Source of the DNA: MWAR01 sp035388825
Lineage (GTDB): Bacteria; Muiribacteriota; Ozemobacteria; Ozemobacterales; Ozemobacteraceae
Direction of reading: 5' to 3'
DNA length: 35,777 bases
Assembly (NCBI GenBank): GCA_035388825.1
Contig: DAOOQQ010000050.1
Location: forward strand, 1-35,777
Positions 24,007-33,054 of this stretch are shown in pieces. A program made the translations under genes and the position numbers. Numbering within the stretch: the first letter of the stretch is position 1; each line of letters begins with the position of its first letter. The notes under the pieces are model-generated. The model saw only the letters and a list, made by a program, of their open reading frames with translations, was not told the origin of the DNA and made no database searches.

Positions 24007-25575
24007 GTGAAGGACTCCCTCAAACAGTTTCTGGGGCTGCTGCTGATCGGGCAGCTGTTCCTGATTGGTGCGGTGACGGATGGCGGCGGGAAGCAGGCAC
24101 GGGATGCCGAAGCGACCGCCGTTATCGCCATGTCACCGGTTGCCCCGGCCCAGCCGGCTGGTGGAGCGTCGCCTTCCGCCGTGGCTGCCACCCCGAAGCC
24201 GGCCCCGGCTCCCGTTGAACCGGAGCGGCCTCGCCGGAAGCCGGTCGAACTGCTGAACGTCACCCACCGCATGGACGAGCCCTACCAGGCTCTCGATTTC
24301 GACTTTTCCGGCCCCGTCTCTCTTCAGATGCCGAATCGCGCAGGCAAGCTGATGCGCCTTCGCATCACCCCCTCCGTCGGGGAAATCGCCCCGGCGACGG
24401 AGCGGAGCATTGCCGGCCTGTTCGACTCGTTCCGCCATTTCCGGTCGAGCGCGTATTCCGAGTTCGTGTTTGCCGGGAAAGGCGCGTTCGGTGACCCCGT
24501 GCTCGCGACCGGCACGAACGGCCTGCCGCGGCTGACGGTGCTGTTCCGTGCCGCGGAAGGCGGCTTCCCGCTTGTTGCCGGCGAGACCCTCGCTCCCGGC
24601 GTCACCTACTATACGGACCGTCCCTCGACGAAGTCCGGCCCGAGCGACGTGCACCTTCTTCGCATTGATCCGCTCGCCAGGAATCTTGCCATTTTCCCCG
24701 TTCTCGCCAATGAGGGGATCTGCCAGAAGGAAGTCCTTTCCTCGATGGCGAAACGGTACAAGGCTGTCGCGGGCATCAATGCCGCGTATTTCACCCCGAA
24801 GGGCGATCCGATCGGCACGCTGATCATCGACCGGCGCCTGATCAGCTCCCCGCTGTACAACCGTTCCGTGTTCGGCCTTGCCCGGTCCGGCCAGCCGCTG
24901 TTCGGCAATCCCGATTTCTCCGGGGCCCTTCGGGCAGGCGGCGTTTCGATTCCGATCGATGCCGTGAACCAGCCCCGGAGCGGCGACCAGCTCGTCGTCT
25001 ACACCCCCGAGTATGCCCGCAGCACGATGACGACCGAGGAAGGTGTCGAGCTCGTGCTGATCAAGGGGCGCGTGATCGGCATCCACAAGGTCGACACCCT
25101 GATTCCGCCCGACGGCGTCGTCGTCTCGGCCGGCGGGGAAAAGGCGGCCCAGCTTTCCCGTATCCGGCTTGCCCAGCAGGTGAAGCTGGACTACCAGGTG
25201 AATTCGCCCTGGAACGACGTGCAGCACGCGGTTTGCGGCGGTCCCCGCCTGATGACTGAAGGTCGCATCGACATCAATGGAAAAACCGAGAAGTTTGACC
25301 CCTCGATCCAGAACGGCCGGCATCCCCGCACGGCCGTTGCCCTGACGGCCACCGGCGAGCTGCTGTTCATCGTCGTGGACGGCCGCTCGAAACGCAGCGC
25401 CGGCATGACGCTGGCGGAACTGGCTTCGTATGTGAAAAAACTCGGCGGCTTGCGCGCCATCAACCTCGATGGCGGCGGCTCTTCGTCGATGTTCATCCGT
25501 GACCGGATCGTGAACCGGCCTTCGGATGGAAAGGAACGGCCCATTTCCAATGGCATACTCATTACGACCCGCTGA
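24007..25575 (+). CDS. Phosphodiester glycosidase (NAGPA) family protein
   Basis: A 522-residue protein starting with GTG after AGGAAAGGGGGTGG. A single hydrophobic segment (7-24) anchors or exports it. A Pro/Ala-rich linker (about 43-78) precedes the body. The C-terminal half is the NAGPA domain (PF09992): AGINAAYFTPKGDPIG, CGGPRLMTEGR, HPRTAVALT, FIVVDGRS, LRAINLDGGGSSSMF and RPISNGILI are all in the family order. The domain cleaves sugar-phosphodiester links and in bacteria works in the envelope on wall or capsule polymers; the substrate here is unknown. The 3' end overlaps the next gene by 26 nt. An earlier in-frame ATG at 23794 was rejected because it lies upstream of the predicted promoter and has no signal sequence. 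Confidence 0.9.
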   Translation: MKDSLKQFLGLLLIGQLFLIGAVTDGGGKQARDAEATAVIAMSPVAPAQPAGGASPSAVAATPKPAPAPVEPERPRRKPVELLNVTHRMDEPYQALDFDFSGPVSLQMPNRAGKLMRLRITPSVGEIAPATERSIAGLFDSFRHFRSSAYSEFVFAGKGAFGDPVLATGTNGLPRLTVLFRAAEGGFPLVAGETLAPGVTYYTDRPSTKSGPSDVHLLRIDPLARNLAIFPVLANEGICQKEVLSSMAKRYKAVAGINAAYFTPKGDPIGTLIIDRRLISSPLYNRSVFGLARSGQPLFGNPDFSGALRAGGVSIPIDAVNQPRSGDQLVVYTPEYARSTMTTEEGVELVLIKGRVIGIHKVDTLIPPDGVVVSAGGEKAAQLSRIRLAQQVKLDYQVNSPWNDVQHAVCGGPRLMTEGRIDINGKTEKFDPSIQNGRHPRTAVALTATGELLFIVVDGRSKRSAGMTLAELASYVKKLGGLRAINLDGGGSSSMFIRDRIVNRPSDGKERPISNGILITTR

Positions 25576-27424
25576 TGTCCGGTTTGCTCTCCGCTGGCTG
25601 CTGATCCTGCTGCCGGCGCTGTTTTCCGTTGCCGCCTCCCCGGCGTTCGCGGCGGATGACATCCTGCCTCTCCGGGACGTCAAGGTCGGCATGAAGGGAA
25701 TCGGCAAGACCGTCATCCGCGGCCGGGAGATCGACACGTTCACGGTCGAGGTGATGGGCATTCTCGCCAACAACAAGATCAACGAGAACGTGCTGATCAA
25801 CGGCAAATCGATTCTCGTGCGGGTCGCCGGCAAGGTGATCGACGACGCCGGCGGCATCGCGGCCGGCATGAGCGGCAGTCCGATCTACGTGAACAACCGG
25901 CTCATCGGCGGTCTCAGCTCCGGCTGGGTCATGACGGATCACACCGTCGGCCTCGTCACCCCGATCGAGGAGATGCTCGAAATCTGGGATTATCCGCTGA
26001 TGAGCCGTCTTCCGGGCGATACGGACGAGCCTGTCCGCTGGTGCAGCGCCGCTCCGCTGAAGCTCGGCGACCAGGAAATACATACCATTATAGAATGCGA
26101 CGATCCCGCGGCGCTTGCGGGGCACGTTGCCCCGGGCGAAGCCGTGTTCATGCGCGCAGCGACGCCGATGGTCATCCAGGGGCTCGGGGAAAAAGCCGTC
26201 GCGGCTCTGAACGGCCGGCTCAAATCGAAGAAATACCGGCTCGCCCCCGTTCCCGCCAGCGTCGGACCGATGCCCGCCCTGCCGATGACGGCTTCCCAGA
26301 CGGTCGCGTCCGCGGCCGATCCGCTCGAGCCCGGCTCGGCGATCGGCGTCCAGCTTGCCCGCGGCGACATCAACCTCACGACGCTCGGCACCCTGACGTA
26401 CCGGGACGGGAAGAAGATTCTCGGCTTTGCCCACTCGTTCATGAAGAAGGGGAACGTCTCGTTCCTGATGACCGGCGCGCATATCTATCACTGCTTCTCC
26501 AGCGTCGAGATGCCGTTCAAGATCGGCGCGCCGACCGACGTGCTCGGCATCATCACCCAGGACCGCGAAAAGGGGATCGGCGGCGAGGTCGGCCGGTTCC
26601 CCCCGCTGATGCCGGTGCAGATCGAGGTGACCGACAGGGATCTCAAGCGGACCCGCAACATCAGCTACCAGGTCGTCCGGGACCGGGAGGTCCTCGGATC
26701 GGTGCTCGAATCGACCCTGCTTCAATCTATTGATGGTGTTATAGATCGTGGCGGCGCCGGCACGGCTTTGATGGGAATCGCTCTCGAATGCGCCGGCAGC
26801 AGCGGACAGAAATACAATCTGCGCCGCGAGAATCTCTTCTATTCGCGGGACGACATCGTCGGTTCGATCATCTCGGAGGTTACCGGCCTGGTCGAGACGC
26901 TGAGCGAGAACGAAATGGAAGAGGTGTGGCCGACCCGGCTGATGCTCAAGATCGAGCTGGAGCAGCGCCGTCGGACGATGACCATCGAGAAGATCGAGGT
27001 GAAGAACACCTCGATCACCCCTGGTGGAACGCTGGAGGTCTGGGTGACCACGCGGCCTTACCGGGAGAAGAGTTCGGTCCGCAAGATCCGGATTCCGATT
27101 CCGCAGGATATCGGGAAGGAGAATCTAACGCTGACGGCGTATGGGCTGTCGGCCAACCGGAGCGAGGATGCCGATTCCGCCGAAACGGCGACCAAGTCTG
27201 CCAGGGACAAGAGCCGGATCGAGGATGGGTCGCACGAGAATTTCGAAAGCACGATGCGGTCGTGGGTGAATGCCCCCCGCAACTCGGATCTGCTGCTCCA
27301 GTTGACGGTGGAGGGCGACGAGACGAAGAAAGTGAAGATCAACGGTCGCGACGTGATGACCGAACCGACGAATCTCGTCGTGCTGGGCCGTGTGGACAGC
27401 ACGATCACCCTGGGCGAGGACTGA
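25550..27424 (+). CDS. SpoIVB-type peptidase S55 family protein
   Basis: A 624-residue exported protein (signal peptide to PAFA near residue 34). The S55 serine-peptidase signature GIAAGMSGSPIYVNNRLIGG is at 102-121. Further on, PGSAIGVQLARGDINLTTLG and ILGFAHSFMKKG (about 261-301) supply the expected His (His295) in the order used by non-sporulating members of the family; they usually read GHPF at this place. The C-terminal part (about 430-620) is unassigned and beta-rich with a charged linker. ATG 25550 is chosen because it begins the signal peptide; GGAAAGGAA lies 13 nt upstream, a long gap. The gene runs directly into the Mla-type transporter genes, and the protease may process an envelope substrate. 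Confidence 0.85.
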   Translation: MAYSLRPADVRFALRWLLILLPALFSVAASPAFAADDILPLRDVKVGMKGIGKTVIRGREIDTFTVEVMGILANNKINENVLINGKSILVRVAGKVIDDAGGIAAGMSGSPIYVNNRLIGGLSSGWVMTDHTVGLVTPIEEMLEIWDYPLMSRLPGDTDEPVRWCSAAPLKLGDQEIHTIIECDDPAALAGHVAPGEAVFMRAATPMVIQGLGEKAVAALNGRLKSKKYRLAPVPASVGPMPALPMTASQTVASAADPLEPGSAIGVQLARGDINLTTLGTLTYRDGKKILGFAHSFMKKGNVSFLMTGAHIYHCFSSVEMPFKIGAPTDVLGIITQDREKGIGGEVGRFPPLMPVQIEVTDRDLKRTRNISYQVVRDREVLGSVLESTLLQSIDGVIDRGGAGTALMGIALECAGSSGQKYNLRRENLFYSRDDIVGSIISEVTGLVETLSENEMEEVWPTRLMLKIELEQRRRTMTIEKIEVKNTSITPGGTLEVWVTTRPYREKSSVRKIRIPIPQDIGKENLTLTAYGLSANRSEDADSAETATKSARDKSRIEDGSHENFESTMRSWVNAPRNSDLLLQLTVEGDETKKVKINGRDVMTEPTNLVVLGRVDSTITLGED

Positions 27425-27428
27425 TGCC

Positions 27429-28220
27429 GTGATCCTGGTCAATTTGCTGCGCAGCTTTGTCGAACTGTTCGGGAGCCTGGCGATCCTGTTCCTGCAGTCG
27501 CTCTACTGGACCGGCCGCAGCCTCAAGTCCGGCCGGTTCGGCTTCAAGAACCTGATCGAGCAGATGTCGCGCATCGGCGTCGATTCGCTGCCGATGGTGA
27601 TGATCACCGGCTTTTCGACGGGCGCCGTTCTGGTCGTTCAGATCGGGTACCAGTTCACCCAGCTCGGCGCCGAACGGTACGTCGGCGGTGTCGTCAGCCT
27701 CGCCATGGCCCGCGAACTCGCGCCTATATTGACCGCTATTGTCGTTGCCGGCCGCGTCGGATCCGCCATCGCGGCAGAGCTGGGCACCATGAAGATCACC
27801 GAACAGATCGACGCGCTCGAGACGATGGCGACCAACCCGGTCGATTATCTCGTCGTGCCGCGCTTCTGGGGCTGCACCCTGATGCTGTTCATCCTGACGA
27901 TCTTCACCAATGTCGTCGGGGCCATCGGCGGCTCGATCGTCGCGATCTACCAGATTGGCCAGACCCTGACCACGTTCAGCGACTCGATTCTCCAGAATCT
28001 CAAGGTGTATGACCTGATGGGCGGGTTGTTCAAGGCGATGATCTTCGGCGCGATCATCGGCATCATCGGCTGTTACAAGGGATTCACGACCGAAGGGGGC
28101 GCCGAGGGTGTCGGCAAGAGCACCACGGGGGCCGTCGTTCTCGCCATCATGTTCATCCTCGCCGTCAACTACTTCCTGACGGTCGGCATCAACAACTTCA
28201 ACATGGCGTATCTGCAATGA
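27429..28220 (+). CDS. mlaE: MlaE-type ABC lipid transporter permease
   Basis: A 263-residue inner-membrane protein of the MlaE (DUF140) family. It starts with GTG 4 bp after the peptidase gene, with GAGGA upstream. It has about five TM segments and the family motifs GFSTGAVLVVQIGYQ, ARELAPILTAIVVAGRVG and ELGTMKITEQIDALETM. It forms the permease of the MCE transporter with the ATPase and MCE protein encoded next, moving phospholipids or other hydrophobic molecules between membranes. The stop overlaps mlaF by ATGA. The family call is secure; direction and cargo are unknown. Confidence 0.95.
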   Translation: MILVNLLRSFVELFGSLAILFLQSLYWTGRSLKSGRFGFKNLIEQMSRIGVDSLPMVMITGFSTGAVLVVQIGYQFTQLGAERYVGGVVSLAMARELAPILTAIVVAGRVGSAIAAELGTMKITEQIDALETMATNPVDYLVVPRFWGCTLMLFILTIFTNVVGAIGGSIVAIYQIGQTLTTFSDSILQNLKVYDLMGGLFKAMIFGAIIGIIGCYKGFTTEGGAEGVGKSTTGAVVLAIMFILAVNYFLTVGINNFNMAYLQ

Positions 28221-28963
28221 TCATCATCTCGAACCTCTCGAAAGCGTTCGGCTCAAAGAAGGTGCTGAGCGGCATCAACCTGAAGATCTACAAGGGCGAG
28301 TCGCTCGTCATCCTCGGCCCCTCGGGGTGCGGCAAGAGCGTGCTCCTCAAGCACATCATCGGCCTGCTCAAACCGGACAACGGCCAGGTGCTGATCGACG
28401 GGGAGGATGTCACGACCTTCAGTCAGAACCGGCTCGACGCCCTGCGCATGCGCATGGGAATGCTGTTCCAGTCGGCGGCGCTGTTCGACTCGCTGACCGT
28501 CGAGGAGAACATCGCGTTCGGGCTCCGCAAGCACACGAACCTGTCGGATCTGGCGATCCATCATATCGTCTCGGAAAAGCTCGAGATGGTCGGGCTGCCC
28601 GGTTCCAATTATCTGATGCCCAGCGAGCTGTCGGGCGGCATGCGCAAGCGTGTCGGCCTGGCGCGGGCGATCGCGATGGAACCCGAAATCATCCTGTATG
28701 ACGAGCCCACGACGGGCCTCGATCCGATCATGACCTCGGCGATCGACGAGCTGCATCTCAGTCTCAAGAAGAGGTTGGGCGTCACCTCGATCGTCGTCAC
28801 CCACGACCTGGGCTCGGCCTACCGCATCTGCGACCGGCTGGCCCTGCATTACGGCGGCAAGATCGTCGCCATCGGCACCAAGGAAGAGATCATCAACTCC
28901 CCCGACCCGGTCGTCCAGCAATTCATCCGTGGCGAAGCCAAGGGCCCCATGACGCTTCTGTGA
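28217..28963 (+). CDS. mlaF: MlaF-type ABC transporter ATPase
   Basis: A 248-residue cytosolic ATPase. The Walker A motif GPSGCGKS is at 34-41, the Q loop near LFQSAALFDSL (83-93), the signature LSGGMRKRVGLARA at 138-151, Walker B IILYDEPTTGLDP at 158-170 and the H-loop His196. The LSGGMRKR form is diagnostic of MCE-associated ATPases (MlaF/Mkl), against LSGGQ in most ABC proteins. It powers the MlaE permease. It begins inside the mlaE stop and ends 16 bp before mlaD. Confidence 0.96.
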   Translation: MIIISNLSKAFGSKKVLSGINLKIYKGESLVILGPSGCGKSVLLKHIIGLLKPDNGQVLIDGEDVTTFSQNRLDALRMRMGMLFQSAALFDSLTVEENIAFGLRKHTNLSDLAIHHIVSEKLEMVGLPGSNYLMPSELSGGMRKRVGLARAIAMEPEIILYDEPTTGLDPIMTSAIDELHLSLKKRLGVTSIVVTHDLGSAYRICDRLALHYGGKIVAIGTKEEIINSPDPVVQQFIRGEAKGPMTLL

Positions 28964-28979
28964 ACGCGAGGAACCATTC

Positions 28980-30362
28980 ATGAATTCAACCTTCAAAGTC
29001 GGCATCATCACCCTCATCGCAACCTTCATGCTCGTCTACATGGCGTTCATCATCGGGGACATCCAGCTGACCGAACGCGGGTACCGCTTCATCGTCACGT
29101 TCTACTCCGTCAACGGGTTGAACAGCGGTGCGAGCGTCTCGATGGCCGGCGTCAAGATCGGCAAGGTCGAGAAGATCGAGATCCGAGACGACCAGGTGTA
29201 TGTGCACTGCTATATTCGCGAGCTGCGCTACCGCATCCGGAATCGCAACACCTTCACCATCGGAACGGCCGGCCTGATGGGGGAAAAATACGTCGAGATC
29301 GTGCCGACGCGCGATCAGACCTCTCCCTATGTCGAGAATGCCAACGTCGTCGAGGGAACGGATCCGACCCGCATGGAGGAGCTGTTCGACCAGGGCAACG
29401 AGCTGCTCAAGAAGCTCCAGAGTCTTGCCGCCTCGGCCAAGGATGTCGTGGGCGATCCGGAGCTGAAGCAGAGCACCCGCGCGATCTTCAAGAACGCCGA
29501 GACCGCTTCCAAGAACGTCAACAACATCATCGAGTCGGTCAAGGGCCGCACCGACAAGATCGTCGAGCATCTCGAGAACGTGCTGCGCAAGGTCGACGAG
29601 GAGGTCGACGCGAACCGCCAGTCGATTCGCGACATCGTCGAGAACATGAAGGATTTCAGCAAGCGCATCGGCGAGATCTCGAGCGAGAACCGCGAAAGCC
29701 TCAAGGAGATCGTCGAGAACATCCGCAACGTGTCCGACCGCCTCGACGACATGATCGCGGAGCTGAACAAGGACAAGAAGCTGACCGAGGACGTGAAATC
29801 GACGGTCGACTCGCTGCGCAAGGCCAGCGACAACGCCAAGGAAATCACCCGCGAGGTCAAGGAGATCGTCATCGACAAGGATATCCGGGGCAAGATCAAG
29901 ACCGGCCTCGACGACGCGCACAAGCTGGCCCAGGCCGTCGACAAGGTGTTCCTGAACATCAAGCAGACGAAGATCGACTTCAAATATCTGCTCAGATATA
30001 ACAAGGAAGAGGACGTCTTCTTCAGTGACATCATGGTCGACATCTGGCCGAGCGAGAAGAGCTTCTACCGGGTGGGCGTCGAGGATATCGGAGGCGATCC
30101 GCTGTTCAACCTGATGGTGGCGCGTGACCCGCAGCAGCGGCTGATCAAGCGTGCCGGCGTCATCAGCTCGAAGGTGGGCGTCGGTGTCGATTACCAGTGG
30201 GCGCAGGATATCACCTACAGCCTCGATGTCATCGACACCCGCGATCCGACCGTGCGCTTCACCAGCGGCTACGCGATCAGGCCGGGGCTCAAGTTCCAGC
30301 TGCGCGTCGACGACATCTCGGACGAGAAGGACGTGAACTTCGCGATCGAGTACAAGTTCTGA
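28980..30362 (+). CDS. mlaD: MlaD-type MCE protein with C-terminal beta-strand domain
   Basis: A 460-residue protein with one N-terminal TM (about 5-25). The MCE domain spans about 36-115 (VNGLNSGASVSMAGVKIGKV, then GTAGLMGEKYVEIVPT). A long charged coiled coil covers about 130-320 (IRDIVENMKDFSKRIGEIS, LKEIVENIRNVSDRLDDM). The last 130 residues (from KIDFKYLLRYN) are beta-rich and end VNFAIEYKF, with a terminal Phe as in outer-membrane barrels. This layout could span the periplasm from the inner to the outer membrane. GCGAGGAACC precedes the ATG. E. coli MlaD is only 183 residues, so this is the long form. Confidence 0.93.
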   Translation: MNSTFKVGIITLIATFMLVYMAFIIGDIQLTERGYRFIVTFYSVNGLNSGASVSMAGVKIGKVEKIEIRDDQVYVHCYIRELRYRIRNRNTFTIGTAGLMGEKYVEIVPTRDQTSPYVENANVVEGTDPTRMEELFDQGNELLKKLQSLAASAKDVVGDPELKQSTRAIFKNAETASKNVNNIIESVKGRTDKIVEHLENVLRKVDEEVDANRQSIRDIVENMKDFSKRIGEISSENRESLKEIVENIRNVSDRLDDMIAELNKDKKLTEDVKSTVDSLRKASDNAKEITREVKEIVIDKDIRGKIKTGLDDAHKLAQAVDKVFLNIKQTKIDFKYLLRYNKEEDVFFSDIMVDIWPSEKSFYRVGVEDIGGDPLFNLMVARDPQQRLIKRAGVISSKVGVGVDYQWAQDITYSLDVIDTRDPTVRFTSGYAIRPGLKFQLRVDDISDEKDVNFAIEYKF

Positions 30363-30381
30363 GCCGGATGGGGAGCTGATC

Positions 30382-31404
30382 ATGACGGGCATCAACACGG
30401 AACGCAGGCCGCGGGTCCTGATCGTCGCCACGGGCGGCACGATCACGATGGTGCGCGGACCGGACGGGGGGCTCGCCCCCTGCGCCGACACCGGGCTGTT
30501 GCTGGAACGGGTGCCGGAACTGCGGCAGTTGGCCGATATCGACGTGCTGCCCCTCGCGAACCTCGACTCGACCAACCTACAGCCGTCGTTCTGGCCGGAA
30601 CTGTCGAAAGCGATCTACCACCGGCTCGACCGGTATGACGGCGTCGTGGTCACGCACGGCACAGACACGCTCACCTACACGGCGGCGGCTCTCGCCTTCA
30701 TGCTCCAGGAGCTCCCCAAGCCTGTCGTGCTGACGGGCTCGCAGGTGCCGCTCGACGAGATCGGTTCGGACGGGCGTTCGAACCTGATCAACGCGGTGCG
30801 GGTCGCCTGCATGGACGTGGCGGAGGTGCTGGTCGTGTTCGGCTCGCTCGTGATCCGGGCGGCTCGCGCGAAGAAGACCTCGGCGTTCGATATGCAGGCG
30901 TTTACATCGGTGAACGCCCCGCCGGTCGGATCGATCGGGCTGACGATCCGCATGAACGGCGAGGTGCGGCCTCGTGGAAAACGACGGGCCTTGCTGCGCG
31001 CGTTTCTCCGTCCGGATGTGGCGATGATCCCGGTGTATCCGGGACTCAAGCCCGAGGTGGTGGCGCATCTGGTGGCCACGCACGCCGGCATCGTGCTCGA
31101 GGGATACGGCGCGGGGAACATTCCGAATGCGGAAGGGGCCTCGCTGGTCCCGGCCATTACCGAGGCAACGGCGCAGCGGGTTCCGGTCGTGGTCTGCACC
31201 CAGTGCCTCGTCGGGTCGACCGAGATGGAGTTGTATCAGGTCGGGCGGGCCTCGTTGCAGGCCGGGGCGATCCCGGCAATGGATATGACCCCTGAAACGG
31301 CGCTGGTCAAGCTGATGTGGGTGCTGGGCCAGACGGATGATCTCTCGACCGTCGGCTCGCTGATGCTCAAGGCCTTTGCCGGGGAGCTGCACGAACTGCC
31401 ATGA
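30382..31404 (+). CDS. ansA: L-asparaginase, type I-like
   Basis: A 340-residue enzyme with no signal peptide. The first catalytic threonine lies in ATGGTI (16-21). The second, with Asp, lies in THGTDT (91-96), and the lysine of the catalytic set in RAKKTSAFDMQAF. VVLTGSQVPL is the AnsA-type form. It hydrolyses L-asparagine to aspartate and ammonia in the cytoplasm. It sits 19 bp after mlaD and overlaps the next gene by ATGA, an unexpected place for a metabolic enzyme. A related glutaminase-asparaginase or amidase specificity is possible. Confidence 0.92.
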   Translation: MTGINTERRPRVLIVATGGTITMVRGPDGGLAPCADTGLLLERVPELRQLADIDVLPLANLDSTNLQPSFWPELSKAIYHRLDRYDGVVVTHGTDTLTYTAAALAFMLQELPKPVVLTGSQVPLDEIGSDGRSNLINAVRVACMDVAEVLVVFGSLVIRAARAKKTSAFDMQAFTSVNAPPVGSIGLTIRMNGEVRPRGKRRALLRAFLRPDVAMIPVYPGLKPEVVAHLVATHAGIVLEGYGAGNIPNAEGASLVPAITEATAQRVPVVVCTQCLVGSTEMELYQVGRASLQAGAIPAMDMTPETALVKLMWVLGQTDDLSTVGSLMLKAFAGELHELP

Positions 31405-33050
31405 CGACGCGCCCCTGCCCCGAATGCGGCTCACCGCTGCCAGAGAACGCGGCTTTCTGCGCGACCTGCGGAAGCGATCTCGCGACGCTGTACACCACAC
31501 GGCGACATCGGATGCTGCTGTTCGGCTCGCCGATGTCCCTGCTGCTGCTCGGCGTCGTGCTGGCCTGGGAAATGGGCTGGGATGACCCTCTGAATGGCGG
31601 CATGGACCTCGGGATGGCAGCGTCCCTGTTCTACGTCGGGGGGGCCGTCGGCCAGTGGCTGCTCGCCCGCTCGCTGAGCCGGGTGGCTGGGATGCTCGAT
31701 GCCTGGGTCGGCGGTCTGTTTGCCGTCATCCTGTTGCCGGTCGCTCTGCTGGCGGGCCTGCCGGCCGAACAGGCGTTCGTTGGCGACGGGGTGGCCGGGA
31801 TCACGCTGGCGGATGAAGCATGGCTGCGTCTTGGGATTTATTTTAGTATTTATACAGCTCTACTCGCGTCGGGCCTGTTCGGGGCCACGATCCGGCTCAC
31901 CGCGCTCCCGGAACCTGTTCCGGCGGGCGCGGCGGAAACCGGCGCTGCCGCCGTCGACGTGCTCATCCGGGGTGTTGCGCCGCGGCCCGGCGCCCTTGGG
32001 CGGGTGCCCGGCATGGCGGCTCTCGTGATCGGGACGCTGGTGCTGACGTTCGCGGGATACCGGCTCCTGCCCGAACCGGTGAGGCTCGTCGTCACGGCCC
32101 GCCTGGCGGCCCTTGCCGGCCGTGGGGAGACGGCACTCGCCCTGGCCGGCGAAGCGGTGGCCAGGGACGGGCGAAGCGCGTCGGCACACCATCTTCGCGG
32201 GCAGCTCGAGCTCCTTCGGGCACGCAGTCTGGAAGGTCGGGCAAAGGCTCTGGAAGATCTGCGGACGGCGGTCCGGCTGGCTCCGCATGCAGCACGATAC
32301 CATCTGACCCTCGGGGCGGAGCTGAACCGGCTTGGCCTGGCCAGTGAGACGGCGCGGGCGGCTTCCGAAGCCGTCGAGATCCATCGCGGCGAACCGCAGC
32401 TCTGGATGCTGCTCGGGGATGCCCTGACGACGCTGGGCGACCGTTCCGCCGCCGTCGAGGCGTTCCGGAAGGCCCACGCGATCGATCCGCAGGATCCCAT
32501 CGCCATGAACAACCTCTCCTTCGCCCTGCTTGAAACCGATCACGATCTGCCGTTCGCGCTCGATCTGGCGCGACGCTCGGTCGAGACGCAGCCCGGCCTC
32601 GTCTACAACATGGATACCCTCGCCTGGGCACTCCACAAGAACGGCCGCTCCAACGAGGCTCTGGAACTGCTTCTCCAGATTCGCGAGCAGATCGCCACGC
32701 CGCCGGCCGAGATCGAGTTCCACACCGCCGTCGTTCTGCAGGAGCTCGGCCTGCTGCCTACCCCCCGACTCGTGTTCTCCCGGCTGCTGGATCGGCCCGA
32801 TGCGCTGGCGGTGCCCGGTCTGCGCGACCGGATCCGGGACGTTTTCGAAACACTGGCGACGGCTTCGGCCGAACTGGCTCACGGGCCGGGGCCAGACGGA
32901 TCACGATCCGCTTCTACGATATCGGAGCCGTTCCGACAACGTGGAGGGGCGCATCGCGATGCGCCCGCCTCGCGCGGGGCGGAGCTCGAACCGGCCGTCA
33001 TGTCGATCGGAAACGCATCCTCGGCCGTTCCGGCCGCAGAAGGGCGGTGA
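31401..33050 (+). CDS. Zinc-ribbon membrane protein with TPR repeats
   Basis: A 549-residue protein. The N-terminus is a zinc ribbon, CPEC at 6-9 and CATC at 20-23. Four to five TM segments follow between about 38 and 225 (for example LLFGSPMSLLLLGVVLAW). Then comes a TPR array from about 230 to 440, with pairs such as AEDALTTLGDRSAAVEAFRKAHAIDPQD-like text at about 340-368. The last 55 residues are low-complexity, rich in Ala, Arg and Ser. It probably acts as a membrane scaffold with cytosolic zinc ribbon and TPR domain, but no partner is known. It overlaps the asparaginase gene by 4 nt, and the peptidase gene starts 4 bp after its stop. Confidence 0.85.
   Translation: MTTRPCPECGSPLPENAAFCATCGSDLATLYTTRRHRMLLFGSPMSLLLLGVVLAWEMGWDDPLNGGMDLGMAASLFYVGGAVGQWLLARSLSRVAGMLDAWVGGLFAVILLPVALLAGLPAEQAFVGDGVAGITLADEAWLRLGIYFSIYTALLASGLFGATIRLTALPEPVPAGAAETGAAAVDVLIRGVAPRPGALGRVPGMAALVIGTLVLTFAGYRLLPEPVRLVVTARLAALAGRGETALALAGEAVARDGRSASAHHLRGQLELLRARSLEGRAKALEDLRTAVRLAPHAARYHLTLGAELNRLGLASETARAASEAVEIHRGEPQLWMLLGDALTTLGDRSAAVEAFRKAHAIDPQDPIAMNNLSFALLETDHDLPFALDLARRSVETQPGLVYNMDTLAWALHKNGRSNEALELLLQIREQIATPPAEIEFHTAVVLQELGLLPTPRLVFSRLLDRPDALAVPGLRDRIRDVFETLATASAELAHGPGPDGSRSASTISEPFRQRGGAHRDAPASRGAELEPAVMSIGNASSAVPAAEGR
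32947..32966. repeat. Perfect 20-bp palindrome inside a gene
   Basis: GGGCGCATCGCGATGCGCCC is its own complement and lies in the low-complexity C-terminal codons of the TPR gene. It could form a compact hairpin in the mRNA ahead of the peptidase gene. Chance is not excluded. Confidence 0.6.
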
Positions 33051-33054
33051 AGGG

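Noticed and set aside
28986..30575. Very long antisense reading frames (also 24133-25869, 15186-16571, 16855-17976, 9389-10573, 7953-9149 and 30577-31500)
   Set aside because: They lie opposite genes with clear family motifs. Their products have no motifs and show the Arg/Pro/Ser- or Asp/Gly-rich composition expected of GC-rich shadow frames.
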